A DNA stretch of 35,517 nucleotides from Candidatus Zipacnadia bacterium. GTDB taxonomy: Bacteria > Armatimonadota > Zipacnadia > JALGUG01. Positions 16,053 through 24,285 of this stretch are shown here, piece after piece. The translations under genes and the position numbers were made by a program. The stretch lies in NCBI GenBank assembly GCA_029820995.1, contig JALGUG010000017.1, forward strand, positions 1-35,517, given 5' to 3'. Below the pieces are notes generated by a model. That model was not told the DNA's origin, did not search any database, and was given only the letters and a program-made list of their open reading frames with translations. The first letter of the stretch is position 1; every line of letters begins with the position of its first letter.

Positions 16053-16754
16053 TTACACCTGCTCGGGCGGTCCGAATTCCACGAAGGGCGGCGCCGGTGC
16101 CGACTGAAACGCGGTTCCCTGGTGCCACGCGCGGAGCAGCTCGGCCAGCTTCTCGTTGGCCGCCTTGAGGCCCCAGGCCGTATGGTCGCCTCGGGACTCG
16201 AAGTTGCAGAAGTGCTGATACCCATCCGGCCACACGTGCCCCACAACGACCCGCCTGGCCAGCAACGGCGGGCCCGAGCTGATGCTCTGGTCAATCTGCC
16301 AAACCCACTCGCGGCGCAGGCTGAACCGGAAGTCGTCGCCGAGGTACGTGAGCCACTCCGGCCCGAAGATCAAGAATCCAAGGTCGCGATCGGTGTCGCC
16401 CTCCCACTGTCCCAGCTTGTTGCCGGGCGACCAGCCGACGAACTGCACGCTCCAGTCGTCAACCTTGAGCCCTTCGCGCTGTCGAATCTTCTCCGCGAGC
16501 TGATCCCGCCACAATCGGTTGTATGGCCGCGGCTGGAAGAAAAAGGCCCCGGCCCAGAGCAGCAGGCCGACGATGAATCCCACTGGCAGCAAGATCGCCA
16601 GCGCGCCTCCGCGCGCATTCTCCGGCACCACGGTGAGCACTGCGATCAGTACCGCAATGTCCGGGATGAGCAGGCCGGCGAGCGGCAGGACCATGCTCAG
16701 GCAGCCCCACCTAAGCTTGCTGGAGCGCGAGAAGACCTTCTCGGTGGCTTGCAT
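16053..16754 (-). CDS. Small inner-membrane protein of unknown function
   Basis: This is a 233-residue protein that I do not recognise. It has a short basic start, then two hydrophobic segments: about 17-42 (CLSMVLPLAGLLIPDIAVLI) and about 50-73 (ALAILLPVGFIVGLLLWAGA). A soluble C-terminal domain of about 150 residues follows, rich in tryptophan and aromatic residues (LKVDDWSVQFVGWSPGN, FGPEWLTYLGDDFRFSL, FSLRREWVWQID). By hydropathy and charge the C-domain is probably cytoplasmic. GGGGG lies six bases before the ATG. It is downstream of the 1181-residue exported protein, but a 34-bp palindrome lies between them, so it may be a separate transcript. Confidence 0.75.
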   Translation of the reverse strand: MQATEKVFSRSSKLRWGCLSMVLPLAGLLIPDIAVLIAVLTVVPENARGGALAILLPVGFIVGLLLWAGAFFFQPRPYNRLWRDQLAEKIRQREGLKVDDWSVQFVGWSPGNKLGQWEGDTDRDLGFLIFGPEWLTYLGDDFRFSLRREWVWQIDQSISSGPPLLARRVVVGHVWPDGYQHFCNFESRGDHTAWGLKAANEKLAELLRAWHQGTAFQSAPAPPFVEFGPPEQV

Positions 16755-16809
16755 CGGGTACCCCCGAAGGGCATTGCGGAGCGTCCAACCGTGGCCGCAG
16801 GGCGCTGCC

Positions 16810-16843
16810 GCCCTTTTCGGTTTTTCGAAAAACCGAAAAGGGC
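16810..16843. repeat. Perfect 34-bp palindrome
   Basis: The left arm GCCCTTTTCGGTTTTTC (16810-16826) is the exact reverse complement of the right arm (16827-16843), with no spacer. It lies 32 bases past the stop of the 1181-residue protein gene and 55 bases before the start of the next minus-strand gene. As RNA it would be a very stable hairpin, and as DNA a symmetrical protein-binding site. There is no T-run outside the stem, but T-runs lie inside it. The A/T-rich core stands out in GC-rich surroundings. A terminator or operator are the main options. Confidence 0.85.
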
Positions 16844-16875
16844 CATGCCCGGGTGGTTGGAGCCTGGTACGGGCG

Positions 16876-19800
16876 CTATCCGCGTTGGAACTTCGCCAGC
16901 GCCAGCCAGCGAAGGATGTCCGAGTACATGCTGTGCAGGTAGCGCCAATCGCGGCGGGTCTCGTGGCGGCCGCGGCGGTGCTCGACTTGGTAGTACTCGC
17001 CCTGCAGCGAACCTGCGATGTATGCCACGGGCCGCTTCGGGTCCTTGGAGATCACAATGGCCGGACCGCCGGACTCGTTCTTGGCGACGACCGTGGCCCA
17101 CGGCTTGACAACAGCACTCACCATGGGCTGACCAAGCGGCAATTGGAGGTTCTCGCGGAGGACGCGCGCTGCGAACAGGTTCCAGGCCGGGTGCACGTTC
17201 GACGCCGCCTGCCAGGCGCTTGTCTGGTTGCTGGCCTCATAGGGTTCGCCAATAGGGCAGAAGTCGCGCTGCAGCAGCACGCGGTTCCGGGGCGTCTGGC
17301 GGAACAGGTCCTCCTGGAGCAGCAGGCCGCCGCCCCGCTGCACGAAGGTCTTCAGCTTACCCAGGAGATCGGCGTGGTCGAGCTGCGGCGCGGGACCGGC
17401 AGCGCGGAGCCAGAGCGTGACGTGCTCGCCGGCGTCCAGAAAGGCCCGCGCGCGGTCGAGCGCCTGGTAGGCCGTGGGTTCCTCGGCGGGCTCAACGGCA
17501 TCAACCATGGTGATCAGGCTCGAGCTGGGGCCGTATGCAACGAGGGCATCCCGTGGCTTGGTCCCCAAAGTCGAATACACCACGCGAACGTTGGGCTGAT
17601 GGAGGCGCCAGGGGATCTGGCGCTCGAAGCGGCCTTGATTGCTCCGAGCGGATACACGGATCGGAATATCCGGCACGTCGAGATAGTTGGCCAGGCGGAC
17701 TTTCGGCATGGAGATCCGGAGCGAGATCCGCTTGGCTTCCCCGGCCTTGAGATTGAAGCCGGGCGAGGAGGGCGTCACCTTCCACCCTCGAGGCATGGAG
17801 ATGCGCAGCGCCCCGCCCAGGCCCTGGCGTGTGTTGTTGCGGACGACCACGGCCGTCTCAGGGCGTCGCTCGTTCGGGATGGCCCAGTGGTCGGGGTCCA
17901 GAGACAATTCCAGCGGCTCACGGACGCGCACACAGCAGGGATACTCGGCCCACCGACCGCCATACTCAACCTGCAGCACGGCGTCGTGATCGCCCGGCTG
18001 GGCGCCCTGCGCACTGACGCGGAAGCGCAAGTCCAGGTTCGCGTTGGCCCTAAGCTCAGTGCGGACCTCCGGTGGGGAAGCCTGTAGACCGGCAGGAAGC
18101 CCCAACTTCACCAGGGCCTGCAGCGTAGACGAGTTCGTGTTAGTGAGCCGGAAAGTCCAGTTCGCCTCCTCGCCCTGGGCCGTCTTCAGGCAGTCGGGGC
18201 TTGCGTGGACAGCCGGTGCCAGCTCCTCGGTCAGCAGAAGCATCGCCCACACGCCCACGCGCAAACGGATGGTCGCCTCACCGTCTGAGAGGGTGAACTT
18301 CACCGGACGGGGGGTGGGGTTCTCCGGCGTGGTGAGGAAGGCCCCGGGCGCGAGCGGCGCCGGGCTCAACAGCGTCAGCTCGATCTCTTGCCGGACCGGT
18401 TGCTCGGCCTCCATCTTCGCGTTCAGGACGTGCACGATGAACTCGCGCTGACCGGAAGGGTGCAGCTTTTGGCGAGCGATCACGCACAGGTCCTCGTCAT
18501 CGGGTTGCAGTCGCACCTGCACCTCCGGGGCCGGGAAGACGGCGGAGCCGTAAAGGTAGTCGGCGTATTGCTCCAGGAACGAGTAGTACTGACTGATGGC
18601 CTCCTCGGGGGCGCCAAAGGCGGGATTGCAGCCAACGGCGGCCGTCGCGGCGATGCTGAGCTTGCGATAGCGGCTCGGGCAGTACATCAGCGGCCAGACC
18701 GGCCGGCCCGTGGTCGCGCGAAAACGCGCCAGGAAGTCAGTGTACCGTCGCACCGGCCGGCCATTGCGCAGCTCGTGGGTTTCGTAGTCAGCCAGGGAAC
18801 AAGGGTGTGGGCCCTCGATGAGATTGGCGTCCCAGCCTCCGCTCACATAACGCAGGCCCACCGGCGAGGGGCGGCCAAAGTTCGGCACGAGCGCAGCGCT
18901 GCGAGAGGCTTGCTTCACCCCCTCGCGCACGATGCGCAGGTGATCGCCCACTGCCTGCTCCGCGGCGAAGGAGTAGTGCCGGGTCCATTCGAGGCTGGCC
19001 GCGTTGTCCAGGAAGATGCCATCCAGGCCGACGCGCCCTACGAGGGCGTTGAGGTCGGCGGCGAGAAAATGAGACCATTCGCGGCAGGCGGGCGACATGG
19101 ATAGCCAGCCGCAGTGATAGTAGGGCGGCTTGGTGGTCCAGTCGGGATGGAAATAGTAGAAGTACTCCCCGGCAGTGACCGCGGTCTGGTACCAGAGGTA
19201 GCGAACATTCTTCTCTCGGCAGCGCTGAACGAGCGGTCGCAGGTCGCGGCGGAGGGGATAGCTGGGCGTGCCGCCGTGGTGGAAGTCTCCGCAGTCGGAC
19301 AAGATGATTACGTTGGCGTGCGCCGCGGCTCGGCGGTCAATGTCCTCCAGCAGAGCCGGAATGCTGCGGGCGAAGGGCGGCTTCGAGGTGTATCCGTGGT
19401 GCCAGAGGACGCGGGCGCGCTTGACCCAGGCGGGGACCGCATACTCCTGGATGCTCACGCTAGTGGTCGCCTCGAGCTTGGGGTGATCGCCGGAGGCGGG
19501 CACCGTCGCCGCCAGGGCGTAATCGCCCGGCGAGGTCCGCCCGACGGGCACCTCGCGCAGACACGCGAAGGACTGGCCCGCCTCGACGGGGCTGAAGGGC
19601 ACCCGGGCTAGCGCCACGGCTGCTTGACCGCCCTCTAACGGGCGCAGTTCCAACGCGATGCTGGCCCCCGGGACCCGCTGCTGACTGCGGTTGGTCAGCG
19701 TGGCCGCAATACTCATGGCCTCGCCGGGCGCATACCATCCCTGATTGGTGTAGACGCGCAGCCGCCAGGGCGGCTGTTTGGCGTCCGGGACCGTGCCCTC

Positions 19801-20421
19801 CGCGGGCTGCGGCCTGTGGCCGGCCTCAATGGTGACTCTTGCGCCCTCGGGGGCGGGATAGAGCTTGACAACATCCCAGCCGAAGCTGTTGGAATAGCCC
19901 TCCTGCCCTCCGTGGGTGATGCGCAGGCGATGTTCCCCCGGCGGCAGCTTGACGGCCCCCGCCCGGAGCGGCGAAAGCGTGTGTTCTACCTTGCGCCGCG
20001 CTTCAGGCGTGTACTCTCCCGCCACCTGCAGACGGCGCTCGTCCTTGACCAGCGCACCGCGGCCGCCGTCAAAGGACACCACGGCCGCTTGCCGGCTGTC
20101 GTTGAGGCAGCCGATGATCCAGACCTCGTAGACGCCGCCGGGAACCTTGAAATCATATTCCAGCCAGGTGGGATAACCCGTCTCGACGGAGCGAACACCC
20201 GCCGCCTTGCCGCCCGAGAGGAAGCCTTGTTCCACAACTTGGGGTTCCAGCAGCGCCAGCGGGTCGTAGCGGGCGAAGTCTTCGGACTCGAGCGCAACTG
20301 TCGGAGCAACGTTGAGCGGCTGGCCCTGTGCCGCCGCCGAAAGCAGCCCCAGCAGGAGCAATGATCGGCCCAGCAGCGCGACCGTGCCCGCGTCGTTACC
20401 ACGAGGCGTGAAACCTGTCAT
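16876..20421 (-). CDS. Large exported multidomain glycoside-hydrolase-like protein
   Basis: The likely start is the ATG at 20421, with GAGG seven bases upstream, giving 1181 residues. Residues about 11-33 (TVALLGRSLLLLGLLSAAAQG) form a signal peptide. About 75-190 is a beta-rich, carbohydrate-binding-like domain (GVYEVWIIGCLNDSRQAAVV). About 220-325 is a beta-sandwich that looks like a bacterial Ig-type domain (LTNRSQQRVPGASIALELR). About 335-640 looks like a TIM-barrel hydrolase, with KNVRYLWYQTAVTAGEY and VGLDGIFLDNAAS (DGIFLDN at 467-473), the shape of an acid on a beta-strand end. About 740-960 has CARDB/NEW3-like repeats (RLTNTNSSTLQALVKLGLP, VRNNTRQGLGGALRISMP). The last 180 residues (TFVQRGGGLLLQEDLFR, PVAYIAGSLQGEYYQ) resemble a GATase1-like domain seen at the ends of large glycosidases. 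Substrate unknown. Confidence 0.85.
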   Translation of the reverse strand: MTGFTPRGNDAGTVALLGRSLLLLGLLSAAAQGQPLNVAPTVALESEDFARYDPLALLEPQVVEQGFLSGGKAAGVRSVETGYPTWLEYDFKVPGGVYEVWIIGCLNDSRQAAVVSFDGGRGALVKDERRLQVAGEYTPEARRKVEHTLSPLRAGAVKLPPGEHRLRITHGGQEGYSNSFGWDVVKLYPAPEGARVTIEAGHRPQPAEGTVPDAKQPPWRLRVYTNQGWYAPGEAMSIAATLTNRSQQRVPGASIALELRPLEGGQAAVALARVPFSPVEAGQSFACLREVPVGRTSPGDYALAATVPASGDHPKLEATTSVSIQEYAVPAWVKRARVLWHHGYTSKPPFARSIPALLEDIDRRAAAHANVIILSDCGDFHHGGTPSYPLRRDLRPLVQRCREKNVRYLWYQTAVTAGEYFYYFHPDWTTKPPYYHCGWLSMSPACREWSHFLAADLNALVGRVGLDGIFLDNAASLEWTRHYSFAAEQAVGDHLRIVREGVKQASRSAALVPNFGRPSPVGLRYVSGGWDANLIEGPHPCSLADYETHELRNGRPVRRYTDFLARFRATTGRPVWPLMYCPSRYRKLSIAATAAVGCNPAFGAPEEAISQYYSFLEQYADYLYGSAVFPAPEVQVRLQPDDEDLCVIARQKLHPSGQREFIVHVLNAKMEAEQPVRQEIELTLLSPAPLAPGAFLTTPENPTPRPVKFTLSDGEATIRLRVGVWAMLLLTEELAPAVHASPDCLKTAQGEEANWTFRLTNTNSSTLQALVKLGLPAGLQASPPEVRTELRANANLDLRFRVSAQGAQPGDHDAVLQVEYGGRWAEYPCCVRVREPLELSLDPDHWAIPNERRPETAVVVRNNTRQGLGGALRISMPRGWKVTPSSPGFNLKAGEAKRISLRISMPKVRLANYLDVPDIPIRVSARSNQGRFERQIPWRLHQPNVRVVYSTLGTKPRDALVAYGPSSSLITMVDAVEPAEEPTAYQALDRARAFLDAGEHVTLWLRAAGPAPQLDHADLLGKLKTFVQRGGGLLLQEDLFRQTPRNRVLLQRDFCPIGEPYEASNQTSAWQAASNVHPAWNLFAARVLRENLQLPLGQPMVSAVVKPWATVVAKNESGGPAIVISKDPKRPVAYIAGSLQGEYYQVEHRRGRHETRRDWRYLHSMYSDILRWLALAKFQRG

Positions 20422-20437
20422 TTGGTCCTCACCGCGT

Positions 20438-20962
20438 TCACAAAGACACTTCCATGCGCCACTGCATGACGTTCTGGGCACAATTCACCTGTTCGCCAAC
20501 GACTTCAAAGCCCCTGCTGCGGTAAAGTCTCTGCGCCCGCTCGTTGTCCTTGTGCACGGTCAAGGTGACTTTCTGGAGGCCCTCGCTGCGGCAGCAGTCG
20601 AGCAAACGGGTCATCAGGTGGCCGCCGAGGCCAACGCTCTGCGCCTCGGGGCGGATGCAAATCCCGAGGGAGGGGGTTGAGCGAGGCGGTCGCCAGGTGA
20701 CGAAGGCGTAGCCTAGGAGGCGCTCGCCGGGCTCGGCGCCTTCGACCGCTACCAGCGTCAAGCGGCCCTCAGCCTCGGCTTCGGCAGCGATGCGGTACGC
20801 GTGCTCGGCGTCCAGCTCGTAAGGCCAGAAGTAGTACTTGTCGCGGTCGCTCAGCGCCGCGTAGAATTCGGCCATCAGCGAACCGTCGCCGAGGCGTAGA
20901 TGCCGCACCAGCACGGTCCGGCCGTCCTTCAAGGCGGCCTCCCATTCACCGGAGCGATCCAC
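20438..20962 (-). CDS. GNAT-family N-acetyltransferase
   Basis: This is a 174-residue GNAT protein. I prefer GTG 20962, because AGGAGG at 20971-20976 is eight bases upstream, while TTG 20968 is only two bases away. Acetyl-CoA binding motif A is visible as LGICIRPEAQSVGLGGHLMTRLLDCC (R/Q-x-x-G-x-G near residues 111-122). KVTLTVHKDNERAQRLYRSRGFEVVGE is the typical motif B with the N/Y region. It ends 17 bases before the start of the exported 1181-residue protein on the same strand, so the two probably share a transcript. The acceptor could be a protein N-terminus, an amino sugar or a small metabolite; the sequence does not decide. Confidence 0.88.
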   Translation of the reverse strand: MDRSGEWEAALKDGRTVLVRHLRLGDGSLMAEFYAALSDRDKYYFWPYELDAEHAYRIAAEAEAEGRLTLVAVEGAEPGERLLGYAFVTWRPPRSTPSLGICIRPEAQSVGLGGHLMTRLLDCCRSEGLQKVTLTVHKDNERAQRLYRSRGFEVVGEQVNCAQNVMQWRMEVSL

Positions 20963-20970
20963 TGTCAAGC

Positions 20971-20976
20971 CCTCCT
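20971..20976 (-). promoter_or_regulatory. Shine-Dalgarno site for the GNAT gene
   Basis: On the minus strand this reads AGGAGG. It gives normal spacing to GTG 20962 but only two bases to TTG 20968, and so fixes the start. Confidence 0.65.
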
Positions 20977-20992
20977 CGTGCGAGCCGCTTCG

Positions 20993-21024
20993 TGCTCAAG
21001 CTGACGCTGCCACGCACTTGAGCA
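20993..21024. promoter_or_regulatory. Inverted repeat upstream of the GNAT gene, possible operator
   Basis: TGCTCAAG...CTTGAGCA is a perfect 8-bp inverted repeat with a 16-base spacer, placed 31-62 bases upstream of GTG 20962 on the minus strand. The position suits an operator or leader hairpin. No regulator gene is adjacent, so this is tentative. Confidence 0.35.
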
Positions 21025-21226
21025 GCGTCTCCTGGAGGACGAGATGTGGTCGGGCGGTGACATCTGCTGCGCCTTGCCCGGCGCAAGCGAATGCCAGGTG
21101 CCGATCATCGCCAATCCGACAGGCATGGGCTTCCTCCTGAGATCGTCGGTCTGCGGTTCCGCCCTCGCGTGCGAGCGCGGGACGGGTCACTTGGCGAACC
21201 CTGGATTCTGGTAGACTGTGATGATC

Positions 21227-21254
21227 GGGGTGTGGCCCGCCGGGCCTTCACCCC
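21227..21254 (-). terminator. GC-rich hairpin downstream of the mannosidase gene
   Basis: GGGGTG (21227-21232) pairs with CACCCC (21249-21254), and inside it GGCCC pairs with GGGCC around a 3-base loop. It starts about 75 bases past the mannosidase stop. No T-run follows on the minus strand, so function as a terminator is uncertain. Confidence 0.35.
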
Positions 21255-21329
21255 ACGGCGCCCGCACAGCGCGGCAGCGCCGCTGAGACAGTCCTTGCGA
21301 AGGTCGTCCAGCGCCTGATGCGCACGGTG

Positions 21330-24089
21330 TCATGCCCTTTCGCACATCAGCCTGAGAGTGCCAATCTTGTGGCCGCCTACGGCCAGCCGGACGGCTTCAT
21401 CGGTTGCAGTGAGCGGCTCGCCGATCGGGCGCTCCAGCAGGTCTGCGGGTTGAACTGAGCGCAAACCGGGCGCTGAGACGCAGGCCTCGACCTCGTGGGA
21501 GGAGCTATTCCAGAAGCGGGCCACGAGCGCCTCGCCGTCCTCGGACTGCTTGACGGCTGAGACAACGAGGTGCCGGCCGTCTACCCGCAAGAAGGACCGC
21601 TGCGGCGACAGCGTGCCGCCCCCTGGGGCGTGGAAGGCCGACGGCCGAGCGTTGTGCTGGTACGCCTGTTGCTGGACGCCGGCGTCGAGCCAGGAGCCCG
21701 CAAACGGAAGGATTGCGTAGCGAAAGGTCATCGTCCGCAGACACTGGGCCTCGGGGGTCTCCATGTGCGGCCCGGCACCGCCCTGAATCGTGTTGGGATA
21801 GCCGGCCGCGCCGAGGAAGTTCGTAGCCCGCAGCAGCGTTACCGCCAGCGGACGCTCGGGGCGTTCGATAGCCTCGAACTCCAGCAGTCCCTGGCTCGCG
21901 ACGGCCAGTCCGCGATCCTCGTCGCCGACGGCGCACCACCCCTGCTGCGGATACTGGCGCGGCTGATCCTCGCGCCAGACATCAACGGGGGGCTGCTCGA
22001 TATGAATCGGGCGCTCCAGCACATCAAAGTGTCCCTCCGCAACACAGCTCTCGGCGACTGCGCCCGTCGGGAAGACGACGCGCAGCCGGTGGTCCCGGGC
22101 AGTGTTGTGGACCGTGGTCTCGATGTCCACGCGGCGCGAGTGCAGGCCCAGGGTTATGCGCGAAACGATCGGGAGCTCGACCGAGTCTTGGGCGCGGCGT
22201 TGACGGTCGGCAGTGACTGCTGCGGGGACCGGCCAGCCATACTGCACCTCAAACACGGCCGCCTCAGGGCCGTCCGCGACCAGAGCAAGGCGCGGCGACT
22301 CGCTGAGGGTGGTCAGCACCGCGTCGTGAATTGGCGGCGAGTAGGTGTATCCGTCACCGTTGTCGCCGCCGTCTTCGAAGTAGTGGCAGGCGTGGTACAC
22401 TGCCCCCGTGGCCTTGTCGGTGAGGTCGAGCGTGCCGTTGGGATTGATCGCGACGCGGAGGAACTCGTTCTCCATGACGTTGGGGCCTGTCACGAGGCCC
22501 GCGGAGGGCACGAGCTGCTTCTTGCGGCGCACGGAGAGCCGGTAGGCCCGATAGCCGAGCGCAGGCAAGTCCTCGACCCACAAAGAGAGCGTGGCGCGGA
22601 CCACGGGAACGTGAGGCGCGAATCCGGGCCGATAGCTTTGCATCACCGTCAGAGCTCTTGCGTCCGCCAGGCGGCAGGGGATCTCGCGCCCCTCCCAATC
22701 GGTGAGGCGCACCTGGCGGAAGTCGCGCTGGACCCCCAACGGGTCGGTCGGCAGGCCCTGCCGGGCCAGCCAATCAGCGGCGAGGTCCACCTCGATCTCC
22801 AGACGGTCGGTGACGTCCCAGTTCAGCGTGTTGAAGATCATGATCGCCGCCTCGTCATCGCTGAGGGCAGACGTGTCGAGCTGGGAGGCGAGATCAAACA
22901 TCGCCTGCTGGGAGGCCTCGCCCGCAATTTCCTCCGACCACTCGAACCGCGTCATCATCTGGGAGTGGACCCGGTCGGTGCTGCAGCCGCCGATGCTGTC
23001 ATGCGGGTGGTTCTTCAGCAGCCACTGCCAGGCTTTCCGAAGCTGAGCCGCCGGATATGCCGCCCCGACCATCGTCGCCATGGCGCACAGCGGCTCGGCG
23101 ACCCGCTCCAGGGCGTACTGGCATTCCTCGTTCTTGAGCTTCATGTACGCGCGCGAGGATAGGATGTTGGGCAGGCAGATGCCGCCGCCGTAGGTAGACC
23201 AGACGGTATCCTTCAACTCGCCGCGGACAACCTGTAGCTCGTCCGGAGTCGCTTCCCTGAGGGCCGCGACGAACTCGTCGAAGGTGGCGTGCCGGAACTC
23301 GACGTGCTCATAACGCTCGTTCGCCAGCCGCAGGACCTCGGGCAGTCCCGGCTGGGGCTCCATGTGGTCAATGCCGTTCAGGAGCAAGAGCACGTTTCCC
23401 GTGGCTCTCCTCGCGGCCCACTCGACGACCTCGCCCAGTGCCTCGGCGCCCTCCTCCGGGTTGTCGTAGAGCAGATAATGGCCATCGGGGTAGTTGCCGC
23501 GGATCGTCGGCGGCAGTGAGCCGGCGAACAGAGCCGCGTTGCAATAGCCGGAGTACTCCGGGATGTGCTCCAGCAGGACGCGCGAGCCGTCCGGGGCCTC
23601 CCACCACAGCTCATTCTGATACTCCTCGCCCGACAGGCCGCGCCAGAGCATGGCGTTGTCAATGCCCACGCCCTGAAGGATCTGCGGCATCTGGCTGATG
23701 TGGCCGAACATGTCGGGCAGATAACCGGCGCTGCTGCGCCGGCCGAAGGAGTGCGCGACCTGGTGGCCCCGGAGGAGATTGCGGATAGTCGCCTCGCCGC
23801 TAACGCAGAACTCGTCCGGCAGGATGTACCAGGGGCCGACGACCAGCTTATCCTCGCGGACGAGCCGCTCCAGGACCGGCCGCTGTTCGGGACGGATATC
23901 GAGGTAGTCTTCCAGGCAAACGGTCTGACCGTCGAGATTGAAGCAGCGGTACCCGCTATCCGAGTCAAGCAGTTCCAGGAGCTTGTCCATCAGCCTCACG
24001 AGGCGCCAGCGATACTGCTGAAACGTGCCGTACCATTCGCGATCCCAGTGTGTCTCCGAGCAGACGAAGGCGGTGTACTTGTCGGGCAT
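21330..24089 (-). CDS. GH38 family alpha-mannosidase
   Basis: This is a 919-residue retaining alpha-mannosidase-like enzyme. An open frame extends 115 codons further upstream, but MPDKYTAFVCSETHWDREWY at 24089 is the family N-terminus, and the extension would overlap the divergent gene. Zinc-site and catalytic blocks are present: SETHWDREW (11-19, H14 and D16), VGPWYILPDEF (84-94), GYLPDMFGHISQMPQIL (122-138) with D126 at the nucleophile position, and NHPHDSIGGCSTDRVHSQM with the zinc ligands H and D. The C-terminal half is the usual beta-sandwich region. There is no signal peptide, so it probably acts in the cytosol on imported mannosides, as MngB-type enzymes do. GGAGG lies about twelve bases before the ATG. 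It is divergent from the aldo/keto reductase gene. Confidence 0.93.
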   Translation of the reverse strand: MPDKYTAFVCSETHWDREWYGTFQQYRWRLVRLMDKLLELLDSDSGYRCFNLDGQTVCLEDYLDIRPEQRPVLERLVREDKLVVGPWYILPDEFCVSGEATIRNLLRGHQVAHSFGRRSSAGYLPDMFGHISQMPQILQGVGIDNAMLWRGLSGEEYQNELWWEAPDGSRVLLEHIPEYSGYCNAALFAGSLPPTIRGNYPDGHYLLYDNPEEGAEALGEVVEWAARRATGNVLLLLNGIDHMEPQPGLPEVLRLANERYEHVEFRHATFDEFVAALREATPDELQVVRGELKDTVWSTYGGGICLPNILSSRAYMKLKNEECQYALERVAEPLCAMATMVGAAYPAAQLRKAWQWLLKNHPHDSIGGCSTDRVHSQMMTRFEWSEEIAGEASQQAMFDLASQLDTSALSDDEAAIMIFNTLNWDVTDRLEIEVDLAADWLARQGLPTDPLGVQRDFRQVRLTDWEGREIPCRLADARALTVMQSYRPGFAPHVPVVRATLSLWVEDLPALGYRAYRLSVRRKKQLVPSAGLVTGPNVMENEFLRVAINPNGTLDLTDKATGAVYHACHYFEDGGDNGDGYTYSPPIHDAVLTTLSESPRLALVADGPEAAVFEVQYGWPVPAAVTADRQRRAQDSVELPIVSRITLGLHSRRVDIETTVHNTARDHRLRVVFPTGAVAESCVAEGHFDVLERPIHIEQPPVDVWREDQPRQYPQQGWCAVGDEDRGLAVASQGLLEFEAIERPERPLAVTLLRATNFLGAAGYPNTIQGGAGPHMETPEAQCLRTMTFRYAILPFAGSWLDAGVQQQAYQHNARPSAFHAPGGGTLSPQRSFLRVDGRHLVVSAVKQSEDGEALVARFWNSSSHEVEACVSAPGLRSVQPADLLERPIGEPLTATDEAVRLAVGGHKIGTLRLMCERA

Positions 24090-24285
24090 AGTGTTTTCCG
24101 GCCTCCAATGGCAATTCCCGGCTCCGAGGGCTCCCCCACGGCCTCGGTCGGCGGCGTTACGGTATTCCCTTCGGGCGGGAGAGTAACCTCCAGGCCTCCG
24201 GGCAGGAGGACCGGTGTGCTTCGCGCGCGAACAGACCAGTATTGCGAAGGCTGCGACAAAGCCGAGCAGATCGGGAGGAAACCTC

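Larger units (their letters stand above)
20977..21329. other. Intergenic region upstream of the GNAT gene, no gene seen
   Basis: About 350 bases separate the GNAT Shine-Dalgarno from the mannosidase stop. Short open frames here have no recognisable product or ribosome-binding site. Two structures are visible. TGCTCAAG (20993-21000) and CTTGAGCA (21017-21024) form an 8-bp inverted repeat with a 16-base spacer, about 30 bases before the GNAT start. A GC hairpin lies at 21227-21254. The region probably holds the promoter of the GNAT operon, but I cannot point to -35/-10 boxes. Confidence 0.5.

Noticed and set aside
16519-18087. Plus-strand open frame of about 520 codons opposite the large exported protein
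   Set aside because: The minus-strand protein has coherent domains and a signal peptide; the plus-strand frame has none.
20996-21190. Short minus-strand open frame of about 64 codons in the intergenic gap
   Set aside because: It has no ribosome-binding site, motif or recognisable product.
21570-23162. Plus-strand open frame of about 530 codons opposite the mannosidase
   Set aside because: It is antisense to conserved GH38 blocks, with no motif or Shine-Dalgarno.
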